64,000 bases of DNA, from NCBI GenBank assembly GCA_030737875.1, contig CM060918.1, positions 771,770,552 to 771,834,551 of the forward strand, written 5' to 3'. The stretch comes from Allium sativum. Lineage: Eukaryota; Streptophyta; Magnoliopsida; Asparagales; Amaryllidaceae. The notes beneath the pieces were generated by a model. The model was given only the letters and a program-made list of their open reading frames with translations. It ran no database searches and had not been told where the DNA came from. The position numbers and the translations under genes were made by a program. How positions within the stretch are numbered: position 1 is the stretch's first letter; every line of letters begins with the position of its first letter. Below are positions 1 to 10,028 of this stretch, one piece after another.

Positions 1-410
1 CTCCTTACTGAACCCAACAACTGTCATTTCTAGGGTAAAACCACTATTCTGAACCCACTGGGATAAGTCACGAAGTCTGATTCGATCGTCTGTGGAAGAT
101 GTTTATTTAAATTGATTTAAATTAAATTCAAAACCATTTATTTTTTCGATAAATAAATAAATATTATTATCGTTATAAATTCAAATAAAATTTCCTATTA
201 ATTATTTGAACTGTATTTAATTCTAACTAAATTTTGAATTCATCTAATTCCATTTTCGTATTCTGATAATTTAATATATTCAATATTAAATTGAAATTTA
301 TTTTTAAACTGATAACTCAAATTTTATAAAATTCCATTTATATTATCCACCCACTATTTAAATCCGAAATAAATAGTTAAAATTAACCCATAAGAATCCG
401 GGTCATTACA
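1..410 (-). mobile_element. Terminal part of an LTR inserted in LTR A (runs off the left edge)
   Basis: LTR A's right copy is continuous through the point matching base 411, whereas here it is replaced by unrelated AT-rich sequence ending in gggtcattaca. Read on the minus strand this starts TGTAATGACCC, a typical start for a plant Ty3/gypsy LTR. The five bases after it (GTACC, 411-415) would be the target-site duplication, whose partner lies outside the window. That it is an LTR rather than another insertion is inference; the break in homology at 410/411 is seen directly. Confidence 0.55.
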
Positions 411-603
411 GTACCCTCACGTCCCCTCGAAGCCTGGGCTTCGTAACCCAATTCGTTGGAGCCTTCTTTTTACTCAGACAGACATTCGCTCCTTCCCGTG
501 TTATACTAAGAATTACTACTTAGTTCTACTAACTAAGATTTACCACTTAGTTTCCAGAATCGTTGTTTTCTTAACTAAGGTTTACTACTTAGTTCCCTTT
601 CCC

Positions 604-1355
604 GTCAATTTGGATTGGTTAAGTGTCATTAGTCAATTCTAGCCGACTTAACCCCCTTCATTTATCCTGTTAAACTGGTTAAGTGTTATCAGTAATTCAT
701 GTTGACTTAACCCCACCACAAACCAAGTTATATTGGTAAAGTATTTCTTATTACTTAACCCTGCCCATTCACCCTGTATTGGTTCAGTGTTCCTTTTTAA
801 CTTAACCTTGCCCGTCTGTTTTAACTAACATGTTATTAACGGTTAAGTATTATCCCTTCATGTTTTAGACTTAACCCTATTCCTTTATCACAATCTGATG
901 GTTAAGTGTTCAAGTTTACTTAACCCTACGGTCTAGCCCAGCTAACATATCAAATTGGCTAAGTGTATTAAATCTTACTTAACCCCAACCTCTAGTCTAG
1001 TTAACATGTTAATTTGGCTAAGTGTATTAACTTTACTTAACCCCACTTTCTAGACTAGTTAACATGTTAATTTGGCTAAGTGTTTTCTTAGTTACTTAAC
1101 CTCTACAAATCTTGTCTTGTTACCATGAGTTTGGTTAAGTGTCCCTATGGACTTAGCCCTCCGTTCTAGCTTAACTGTGCTAAGTTGGTTAAGTGTCCCT
1201 ATGGACTTAACCCTCCCATTCTAGCTTAACTGTGCTAAGTTGGTTAAGTGTTCCTATGGACTTAACCCTCCCATTCTAGCTTAACTGTGTTAAGTATGAA
1301 CCTAACCCCACCCATCGGTCTGGTTATCCTGTTGAATTGGTTAAGTGTCTTAGTT
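604..1355. repeat. Array of GGTTAAGT/ACTTAACC microhairpins in LTR A (left)
   Basis: About a dozen imperfect palindromes with arms GGTTAAGT and ACTTAACC, loops of about 9-22 bases, are spaced at about 50-65 bases. The last part (about 1130-1300) is a near-perfect 54-bp tandem repeat, three copies here and two in the right LTR. Single or few copies of the same palindrome occur in LTRs B and C, so it was amplified in A. Confidence 0.7.
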
Positions 1356-1414
1356 AACTTAACCCTAGCATTCTTTTTCTAGCTTTAACTAGATAAATTA
1401 AAGCCACGACCACT

Positions 1415-1498
1415 CACATTAGACAGATATTGTTGCGAATACTGGATATGCCGGTTGGTTCCGGGCAGGTTTACATCGCAACTCAGTCTAACCTCGTG
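1415..1498 (-). repeat. Structured stem-loop module in LTR A (left)
   Basis: The arms TTAGAC...TTGTTGCGA and TCGCAA...GTCTAA flank the shared CCGGTTGGTTCCGGG loop, and the module ends in ACCTCGTG. Its stem differs from those of B, C and D but keeps its pairing. Confidence 0.65.
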
Positions 1499-3197
1499 TT
1501 AGGCATATTTGTGTTTTCTAAGTTCAAAGGGTTTTGATTAATTTTCAAATCAGGTTTTGAAAGTAACCATCCCGTCTGTCGGATCAGTTAGGGATAGCCA
1601 GGGAGAGCAGGAAACTTGTATTTTCCAAACCCAAGCCTAGACACTATCCTCTCTGTCACCCTAGAACTTTCTGGTGTTTCATTAAAAGAGATGTCGTTAA
1701 TAAACCTTCAATTTGTCTAAATTTGCCTTTCCTTATTTAGGACAAATTCTATAAGTAAATTAATCCTAATTTACTTATTTCCTAATTACTCTTTTAATGT
1801 GAATTGTCAACATTTATTCTTATGGCCCATTCTCCCCTCTATATCATATTTATGCCCTTTTGGTATGTAAACTATACCAAATTAAGTGTCACTAACCATG
1901 ATTTTGCTAAACATGACCATTACTCCCTATTATGGCCAATTTCAAATTTATGCCAATATACTTACCGTGCCAAATTAGCTAATCCAATTCCGATTCAACG
2001 TTCTAATTCACGTCAAACTAGACTTATTACTCTAGTTCACTATTCATGTAGATGCTAGATTTACACGTCAATACTAGATTCAAATTACACATCTTATAAT
2101 TTATGTCAAATTTATCCAATTTGCATTTCTATGAACATGCCATAATACATGTTCCCAATTTATGCCAATTTCCAAGTTAAACTACGTTTTTAGTAAATTT
2201 CATATTTTGCCCAAACCGCATTCCCACCGTTCGTATAATCGTGATTCATTCTAGATTATAAATAAAGCTAGGTTCGTAGAAAATAGGGAATGAACCAAAG
2301 ATGTTATGCAAAAGATAGACATACTAACTGGCATAAAAAGGGTTGAATAACGACGTCGGTTCAAGAACATGGGTAGACCTAACTTAATAGGTAAATTCCC
2401 AAGGTCTAAAACCAAGAATAGACAGAATAAAGACATAGGTTCAAGAACATGGGTAGACCTAACTTAATAGGTAAATTCCCAAGGTCTAAAACCAAAGAAA
2501 ACAAAGAACAGACAGAATAAATAATCGGGTTTAGACCCAATTTCACAGTCACAAAACTTAAACAACACTTTCCTAGTCATGAACCATAGGTGCTTAATCA
2601 CAGTTGTCCCATTTATGTCATAGACAACAGTTTATGCTTCCTAATCAAAGGTATAGGCTTGTGTTCATTATCATGGAAATAATTCTCATAGTCACAGTCA
2701 CAGTCATAGGCAATGTCCACAGTCATAGGCAATGTTCATAGTCATAGGCAATGTTCATAGTGATAGGCAATGTTCATAGTCAAAGAGGCATATGGTTCTA
2801 AGGTCCATAGTTTCATAGTCACGGTCTTATTTTTCCTTGAATCATGACAGTTCTTAATTAGGTCCAAAGAGATAGGCACAGATTCGAATATAAAGATTTG
2901 GCATATTCTTTTATTCCTTTAATTTCATGTCATGAATAGAGAAAACGTTCAAATCTAGAAATAATTGACTTACAAAGATTAGAATAGAAAGATGGCGTTG
3001 CTATGATTCATAGAAAAACAGTCATTGAAGTCGTTTGAACCTTCTCTTGAATCCTAGCTTGACTTGAACCTCTTCTTGAAAATCTTTAGCAGCATTTCCT
3101 CGTCTTGATTTATTTTATATATTATTTATTTATATATTTTCTCAGAGGTAGCATAAGGATAAAAAAGAATTGTGAATAGAGAAGAAGACCAGGGTTG

Positions 3198-3206
3198 TTT
3201 ATATAG
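3198..3206 (-). promoter_or_regulatory. TATA box of LTR A, left copy
   Basis: The minus strand reads CTATATAAA about 430 bases from the LTR start, downstream of the GTCGAC array. This marks the likely U3/R border and places the hairpins at lower coordinates in transcribed sequence. The right LTR has the same box at 20989-20997. Confidence 0.5.
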
Positions 3207-3638
3207 TGTAGAAGTCAACGAATCTGGTCAGAATGGCGTCCGGATACAGAGAAACGAATCAGGTTCAGAAAGCTGGAAAAAGCGGGGGGAGGGGGTCGAC
3301 TACCCAGTCGACTCCCCAGTCGACCTAGGGGGGGTCGACTACCCAGTCGACCTGGGGGGGTCGACTACCCAGTCGACTCCCCAGTCGACCTGCGTCCTGG
3401 GCGGGAAATTTCCTGCCCAGCCCACTTCTGAGTCTGTTTTGAAATTTGAACTTTGCTGAAACTTCCGGAGGCCATATCTTCCTCATACGGACTCCGATTT
3501 ACGCAAACTCGGACTCGTTTTCATGCAGAATTCCGAGACGAACGCAATGACACAGCCCGTTTCCCTTGATTTTTATATTAACTTTTAATTCGGCCTTAAT
3601 TTGTGAATCTTAGTGTTGCAGAATTACGGGGTATTACA

Positions 3639-3650
3639 TTCTCCCCCACT
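3639..3650 (-). other. Polypurine tract of element A
   Basis: The minus strand reads AGTGGGGGAGAA immediately before the LTR start. This is the primer for plus-strand DNA synthesis. It is followed at 3657-3674 by a GATTTCG/CGAAATC inverted repeat that recurs beside the polypurine tracts of B and C. Confidence 0.75.
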
Positions 3651-3656
3651 TAAAAG

Positions 3657-3674
3657 GATTTCGTCCCCGAAATC
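3657..3674 (-). repeat. PPT-adjacent short hairpin, element A
   Basis: Seven-base arms GATTTCG and CGAAATC enclose four bases. The same palindrome is found at 8277-8294 in B and 39144-39161 in C, at nearly identical distance from the polypurine tract. That suggests a conserved feature of this lineage's 3' internal end. Confidence 0.6.
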
Positions 3675-4221
3675 TTCAAGTTAGGAAGAATGTGTCCTAC
3701 CTTCCAATCACCCATCTACTCAACCATTCAATCACAGGAATTCATTGTCCTTAAAAGATTTCTAATGCTTTCATGTTCATATGCATAGTGTGTGTGTATG
3801 TCTTTATCTAATGCAAAATCAGGCGGTCTACTGATTCAGTTGACCTCCTTAATGCAAATCATGTCGGTGCCATGCGTCCAATCATGTATGCAAGCATCCC
3901 TAGTTATGTAAATACTACATGCGTGCACAACCATTCATCCATATACAACATCCATACGACAACATATCAAGTTCAACTTTCAAACTAATACATATCTTTA
4001 AATGCAATATGAAAGTGTCCGAACTGATCTAGTGTCTAATACGTATGCATATGCATTCACGAGCAACCATTAGCAACCACTTGCAACCACCAACCATAAC
4101 ATGTTTCAAATCCATGTTTACGTCCATTGGCTTCTACCTAAAGATCGAAGATATGACCTAGAGGATATACTTTGGAAAGAGAGAAACAATTATGCGTAAA
4201 TTTCCTAAATAAAGAAATCAA

Positions 4222-4331
4222 GGATGCACCCTTAAGGAAAAAGGGTATGATGCTAGTATCTAGCCTTCTTGAGCTTTACTCCACTGTGTCTTAACTAATT
4301 TAACTTCACGATTGTGAAGTTTCTGACCTCC
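4222..4331 (-). pseudogene. Remnant of the pol C-terminus (chromodomain-like tail), element A
   Basis: Translated on the minus strand from 4331, the reading gives QKLHNREVKLVKTQWSKAQE and then a stop codon at 4260-4262. This matches the tail of the B and C polyproteins, which read KLRNREV.LVKVQW followed by an acidic stretch and YPFLFEG. After the stop the reading recovers a SYPF-like end, so the fragment is a relic broken by point mutation. The family role of this tail is targeting integration through chromatin binding; nothing functional remains here. Confidence 0.7.
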
Positions 4332-4624
4332 ATTTCCAAAATAAACAGATGTTAACTATGATACCAAGTGTACATACCAAGATGGTTTGATGTCTCTCCT
4401 CTTAGCTTATCCGTCACGCCATAACTATGAGGGTCAAAAGGTCACTACGTGCTTTTTTTTAGAGTGCCTGCCACGGCTATTCATCTCTCACGGAAACCAT
4501 CCTAGTCGAACTCGACATTCCTCAAGTACAAGCCCCAAAAGGCCTAAACCAATATCAGACAAACACCCAAGGAACATCTCCTTCGAATTTAGACGATCCA
4601 TGTGAGATGATATAAGCAAACCCG

Positions 4625-4890
4625 ATAGCTATCGTCAAATCCCTACTAACCAAAATAAACTGGTCGGACCACCAATTGGATTTGAGACTCTAGTGGGATT
4701 TTTCTACTATACAAGTACTATGGTGCAGAGACTCAACTATGGAAGTGGATATGAACAAATGCGAAGCGCTAAAATCAAAGGGAAGAGTACGAACAGCAAA
4801 ACTAGACCCTTCCAACAGAACTTTACTACCTTTCTCCAAGGTACGCTTGGTGGTGAAAGTATGTACTCGCCCTTCTGAAAATCTTGTTCC
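4625..4890 (-). pseudogene. Remnant of the Gag-protease junction, element A
   Basis: DNA-level similarity to element B around 12020-12250 is visible: a stretch close to accaattggatttgagac, then gactcaact, then gaagcgct...atcaaa at the position of the protease active-site DSGA codons, and then the linker toward the zinc knuckles. Indels and stops prevent translation. It lies only about 300 bases from the chromodomain relic, which shows that some 3 kb of pol was deleted. Confidence 0.55.
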
Positions 4891-6358
4891 TCGTTCTTGC
4901 CCTTGTCCTTTTAATTATATGCCCTATCTTACCTTAGTAAAAATACTTCCTCTTGTCTTAGGTTTTATAATTTCTTCCTCCTTCGTGAGCTAAACCTACA
5001 TCCATGAATTCCTCATCCTAGGGTTGTGTTCCTTTGCCAAACTCCTCATCCCCTTCCGTGTGTAGTCATATTGACACATCTCTCGAAAGCTGCTTGTAAC
5101 ACCCCACGCCCGCTATGGTCACTCTCTAAGGGAATGCCATAACATCGGTGGAGTATTTTGAGTGAATATAGAACAGAGTAATTACAGCAAGACAGATATA
5201 AATAATACTTGGAAATTTAAAACATCATTTCAATTGCAGCGGAAAATAAAACATGTCTGGTTACATCACAAAACCATAATAGAAGTCAAGTACAAATATC
5301 TATCCTGCTAAATAAAAATACATAATCCCAATACATGAACTGATAGCCATAAAAGAAAAGGGTAAACTGAGCTCTACATCTAGGGTCCAAGCTCCAAGAG
5401 AGAAATAAAAGCAGCCTGATCAAAGCCCACTCGTGCTGGGCCCACTCTGAGAACCTGAGGGTTGGGAAAAAGATAAAAACAACGGGGTCAGACATAAGTC
5501 TGAGCGAGTCCTATAACTTTAACAATAAAATCATTAAAGTAACCAGAGAAGACATAAATTTGACATACGGTAATGTCTGGGGATGAATGGCTACACTAAG
5601 CAGCTTGGTAGACTTAGGATAAACTAAGATAACTGTAAAGACGCATTTACCCACCCAAGGATAATTACTACACTGCACCACACCAGTCATTCCTACTCAA
5701 AGATTGATCCCACCCAAGGACTTAAAAGAAAGATATAACTAGTAGTTTCATGTACCCCTAGCTGACCACATAGGTGTCGTCTGCCCCTATCTCCACTAGG
5801 TGTACCCCACTACTCCCCAAGCGATCGGCTCCCTACCATAGATACCCGTGTTGGTCCCACAGTGGGGTGTATCACTCCCCTAAAGTGGCAACCTAATACT
5901 ATCAATAGTGCACGGCTTATACCTACACGATGCAACAACGGCTTATCTACCAGCCCGGGCCCACACACGCATATGAAACCCGTTGGACTTGCGTTGCCAC
6001 CGCTAACCCGTTTTGGCCTCTTATAATCAAGCCCAGTACGCGTGTCCCGTCCTCGACATGGGTCGAGCCCAATAAGATACATATGGGTTACTGGTTGAAA
6101 TGGGCCCCCACAAGCTACCCACCTAAGCTTGTCCCTTTTTTTCTAGTGCATCCCACTTAACCCTTTAATCATGTTTAATTACATGTTTCCACTTGGTTAA
6201 GTATTCTAATCGTATTTTCCATTGCCACCCAAGGCAACCCACTAGATTTCCACATGCCACCCAAGGCACCCACTTAACCCCTCATGTCCCTCTACATGCT
6301 AATATGGTTAAGTGTTTCTTAATTAATTAATTAAGATCATGACCTCATAAAGACCTCT

Positions 6359-6564
6359 CACATTAGACCGTCTTTTATGACTGCTGGATATGCCGGTTGG
6401 TTCCGGGCAGACTTCTGTCATCAAAAGGGTCTAACCTCGTGTCTTTACTTTAATCACGTATTTAATTTATGACTAAGACCTCTCACATTGGGCCAATCAT
6501 TTGTAGCCGCTGGATGGCCGGTCGGTTCCGGGCAGACTTCCGCTACAAAAGGGTTCAACCTCGT
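6359..6564 (-). repeat. Two structured stem-loop modules in LTR B (left)
   Basis: Module 1 (6359-6441) pairs TTAGACC..TTTTATGAC with GTCATCAAAA..GTCTAA around a loop containing TGCCGGTTGGTTCCGGGCA. Module 2 (6484-6564) pairs a different stem (TTTGTAGC with GCTACAAA, plus an outer GGGCC side facing GGGTTCAACC) around nearly the same loop. Both end in ACCTCGTG. They lie downstream of the TATA box, so they are expected in the genomic RNA leader. Confidence 0.7.
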
Positions 6565-7763
6565 GTCTTAGTTGATTAATTACACCTAATTAATCACCCC
6601 CATAATTAATTATCCCTAATTAATTACACATTTTTCATAACATGGGTAGACCTAACTCAATAGGTAAATTCCCATGGGGTAGACCTAACTCAATAGGTAA
6701 ATTCCCACTTATGTTAATTTATTTTTATGGTATGCTTAATCATACCCAATCATACTTTTATTAACATATTTATTAACCCCATCGTTCCCCACGTAAATCG
6801 TTCTCATTTCATGACATAATGAAGGGAAGATCCATCACAAATATCATGGGTTTAACCAAATCTTAGCATATAACTTTGTCATGGGTTAAGAGGATGTCAA
6901 CTTGCATATATGAGCATATATTAACCCAACTGCATTTAACCCAAATTTACATATTATCATACACATGACTTGCATAACATGTTGCATAGGAACTTGCATA
7001 TTATCATACATATGACTTGCATAACATGTTGCATATGAACTTGCATATTATCATACACATATCTTGCATAACATGTTGAACTTGCATATAAGCATTCTCA
7101 TAATTTGCATAACATGTTAAACATGCATTTAAGCATACACATAACTTGCATAAGCATTCTCATACTTGCATAACATGTTAAACATGCATTTAAGCATACA
7201 CATAACTTGCATAAGCATTCTCATATTTGCATGACATGTTAAACATGCATTTAAGCATACACATAACTTGCATAAGCATTCTCATACTTGCATAAGCATG
7301 CATAACTTGCATATCATGTTAAACTTGCATTTAAGCATATACATAACTTGCATATAAACTTGCATAACAACCTACACATAACATCATACCCATAACTTGC
7401 ATAAACCAACTTATTAAACATGCATAAACCCACTTATTAAATATGCATAAACATAGGAAAACATAGAGTAGCATATCATTACAAATGATTCAAACTCACT
7501 AATCCGCATTCAAGACCATAAGTCTCATTACACCAAATCTACTTACTTTAGCAATTGATGTTAAAGTGATAGAAACTCACCAAACCCAAGATTAGCAAAC
7601 TTATGAAGTGGAATTAGTTGCTAAATATGAAGAAGATGATGATTAGAGGTTGATTAGCTTGCAACTTCCTTCATAAATTAGTGGAGGCTCCTTCTAAGAT
7701 TTAATTTGGCGGCATGAGGCCATCATTTCTATTTTTAGTATGGATTAGGGTAGGTTTAGGGTG

Positions 7764-7772
7764 TATTTATAG
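7764..7772 (-). promoter_or_regulatory. TATA box of LTR B, left copy
   Basis: The minus strand reads CTATAAATA, about 490 bases into the LTR and below the GTCGAC array. The identical box is at 16068-16076 in the right LTR. Confidence 0.6.
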
Positions 7773-8259
7773 ATTAGGTGAGTGTTTTAGGCCCTTAGAT
7801 TAACCCTAGATTAGATTAGTACCCTTAGATTTCGGAAATCTCTAGAACACAGCCCAAGACTCAACCAAAAACCAGATCTGGTGCACCCAGATCAACAGGG
7901 CTGACACCCTGTGTCGACACCCCTGTTGACAGGGCAGTCGACACCCCAGTCGACAGGCCTGTCGACAGCCCTATCGACATGGGTAGGGCGGGAACTTTCC
8001 CGCCTGGCCCCCTGCTGGCTCCAATTTCGAAATCTGATGTTTAATTTTTAAATCTGTTTTTAACTTTGAATTTTCTGAAAACTTCTTTGGGCCATAACCG
8101 GGCCATACGGACTCCGATTCTCGAAAACCCGGACTCTATTTCGCGTATTTTTCCGAGACGAACGCAATGACGCAGCCCGTTACCCCTAATTCCCACATCT
8201 GAGATTATTTATCCTGTAATTAGTGAATTTTAGTATTAACTAAAATTCGGGGTGTTACA

Positions 8260-8272
8260 TTCTCCCCTCCTT
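8260..8272 (-). other. Polypurine tract of element B
   Basis: The minus strand reads AAGGAGGGGAGAA directly abutting the TGTAACA start of the 3' LTR. A GATTTCG/CGAAATC hairpin follows at 8277-8294, as in elements A and C. Confidence 0.9.
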
Positions 8273-8762
8273 AAAGGATTTCGTCCCCGAAATCTCTAAG
8301 CCAAGGAGAATGCATATCCTACCATCCAAACAACCATCTACTCAATCCATCAAACACGGGCATCCATTGTCCTTAAAACAATTTCTAATGATGAATGAGC
8401 ATATGCAAAAAGTGTGTGTATATGTTCCCTATCTAATGTATGAACATATGCAAACAATGATAGTGCCATGCATCCATTATGTATGCGAGAGAACCCTATC
8501 GACACATACAATATCTACATGAGTGCACAATCATTCACCAAAATGCATCATCCATATGATAACACAATCATTATACATCCATAAATATAGCTTCCTACAC
8601 ACAATTTTATGCAATATGCAATATGAAGTGATTGAGCCGATCTAGTGCCTAGAGTGTGTATATATGCATCCACGGGCAACCACTAGCAACCACTTGCATC
8701 CACATGCATCCATCAAACATAACATGTCTCAAACACATGTTTCAACCATAGGTTTACCCTAT

Positions 8763-10028
8763 CTAAAGGTCAAAGGTACAAATGAGAGGTCCTACTAAAG
8801 ATAAGATAAGTACTAGACAAACGATAAAGGAGAAGTTAAAAGACATACCCTCAAAAAGGAACGGGTACAATGAACGCATCTTCGCCTCCGTTTCCCAAGT
8901 TGCGTTGCTCTCGTCTTCTCCCCATTGTACTTTGACTAGTTGAACTTCTCGATTCCTCAATTTCCTAGTCTCTGACCCAAGGATGCGAGTAGGAGCTCGT
9001 CGAATAGTCGCATCACGCTCTACTTCCACTTCTTTAAGCAAGCTCGGCTCTACCACCTCTGCCGTCTCGTGTAAGCACTTCCTCAAATGCGACACATGGA
9101 ATACATCATGTACCCCACTAAGTCTGTCGGGCAACTCCACTCTATATGCTATCCGTCCAATCCTTTCCTTAATGGGAAATGGCCCTACGAACCTTGGTGC
9201 TAACTTCCCAACAGATCCAAAGCGAACCACATTTCGTAACGGAGACACTTTGACAAAGACCATGTCCCCAACTTCAAACTCAAGATCCGTCCTTCTCTTG
9301 TCCGCATAAGATTTTTGCCTATCCTGCGCTGCTTTCATCCTCCTTCGAATCAAGTCAATCTTCTCAGAAGTCTCCCTAACCATATCAGGCCCAAGCAAGA
9401 TCTTATCCGTAAATTCCCACCAACATGTAGGTGATCGACAAGGCCTTCCATAGAGAGCTTCGAAAGGAGCCATACCAATACTGGGCTGAAAGCTGTTATT
9501 ATATGCGAACTCCACCAATGGAAGATGCTCTTCCCATGTACCTCCAAAATCTAAGATACAAAGCCTCAAAAGGTCTTCTAGAACACGATTCACCCTCTCA
9601 GACTGGCCGTCCGTCTGAGGATGATATGCGGTGCTCAGACACAATTGAGTCCCCACTGCTTCTTGCAAACTTCTCCAGAACTCGCTAGTGAAGATAGGAT
9701 CTCGATCACTCACTATGCTAGAGGGTACCCCATGCAATCGAACTATCTCTCGAAGATATACAGAAGCTAGCCATGGAGCGGTCCTCTTGCTCTTCACAGG
9801 TATGAAATGGGCGCTCTTAGTAAGTTTGTCTACCACCACCCAAATTCCCGTATTACCCTTTCTTGATCTGGGTAACCCGTCAATAAAATCCATCGAGACG
9901 CTATCCCACTTCCATTGCGGAACTTCCAATGGGTGAAGCAACCCACCTGGTTTCTTTTGCTCCGCCTTCACTTGTTGGCACACCAAGCATCGAGCGACAT
10001 ACTCGGCCACATCTTTCTTCATACCGGC
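8763..10028 (-). pseudogene. Element B pol, downstream part: integrase and chromodomain-like tail (after the nonsense codon)
   Basis: This continues the upstream gag-pol frame after an in-frame TAG (10029-10031); the first methionine lies at 10020-10022, just past it. Visible features in order are the CC half of the H2C2 zinc-binding domain (ARCLVCQQ), the DDE core with Asp in SMDFIDG, Asp in VSDRDP and Glu in HPQTDGQSERVNR, then a GPY/F-type module (RFVGPFPI) and a C-terminal chromodomain-like tail (NREVQLVKVQW, ATWETE, YPFLFEG). Integrase inserts the cDNA; chromodomains of this clade are known to bind histone marks and steer insertion to heterochromatin. It lacks its own start and would need readthrough, so it is classed as the broken half of a pseudogene. 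Confidence 0.93.

Larger units (their letters stand above)
411..3638 (-). mobile_element. Element A, left (3') LTR, 5' part of the plus-strand copy missing
   Basis: This aligns end to end with 18275-21428, with scattered substitutions and some copy-number differences in short repeats. On the minus strand the LTR starts at 3638 (TGTAATAC, mutated from TGTAACAC in the other copy). Internal landmarks are a GTCGAC array (about 3296-3390), a TATA box at 3198-3206, a duplicated short hairpin (2370-2481), a structured stem-loop (1415-1498) and a long array of GGTTAAGT/ACTTAACC palindromes (about 604-1355). Roughly 1.4 kb of this LTR lies beyond the foreign segment at 1-410, outside the window. A 54-bp unit near 1130-1300 occurs three times here and twice in the right LTR. 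Confidence 0.88.
3675..5094 (-). mobile_element. Element A, left part of the internal region, mostly decayed
   Basis: This runs from the polypurine tract to the insertion point of element B. It aligns in patches with the B and C internal regions: the non-coding 3' part (to about 4200), a chromodomain-tail remnant (4222-4331) and a protease remnant (about 4625-4890). The reverse transcriptase, RNase H and integrase core expected between these two patches are absent, so A has a large internal deletion and cannot be autonomous. The remaining bases to 5094 are probably decayed gag-side sequence but could not be aligned with confidence. Confidence 0.7.
5095..8259 (-). mobile_element. Element B, left (3') LTR
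   Basis: The LTR is bounded by TGTAACACCCC on the left and GGGGTGTTACA on the right (plus-strand reading). It nearly matches 13398-16563. U3 is the right-hand part: a conserved subterminal block (about 8095-8190), a GTCGAC array (about 7912-7990) and a TATA box at 7764-7772. The rest, to the left, is transcribed leader/U5 and contains a TTGCATAA repeat field (about 6900-7450), a doubled short hairpin (6643-6707) and two structured stem-loops (6359-6564). The open frames within it are not coding. Confidence 0.93.

Noticed and set aside
604..1355. Regularly spaced GGTTAAGT/ACTTAACC palindromes as a CRISPR array
   Set aside because: Repeats are only 8-base arms with irregular spacing, inside an LTR of a plant retrotransposon, with no cas genes. 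It is an LTR tandem-palindrome array.
5810..6160. 76-90 codon open frames repeated at 14114-14464
   Set aside because: They repeat only because both LTRs of element B contain them; the sequence is leader DNA with no conserved codon pattern.
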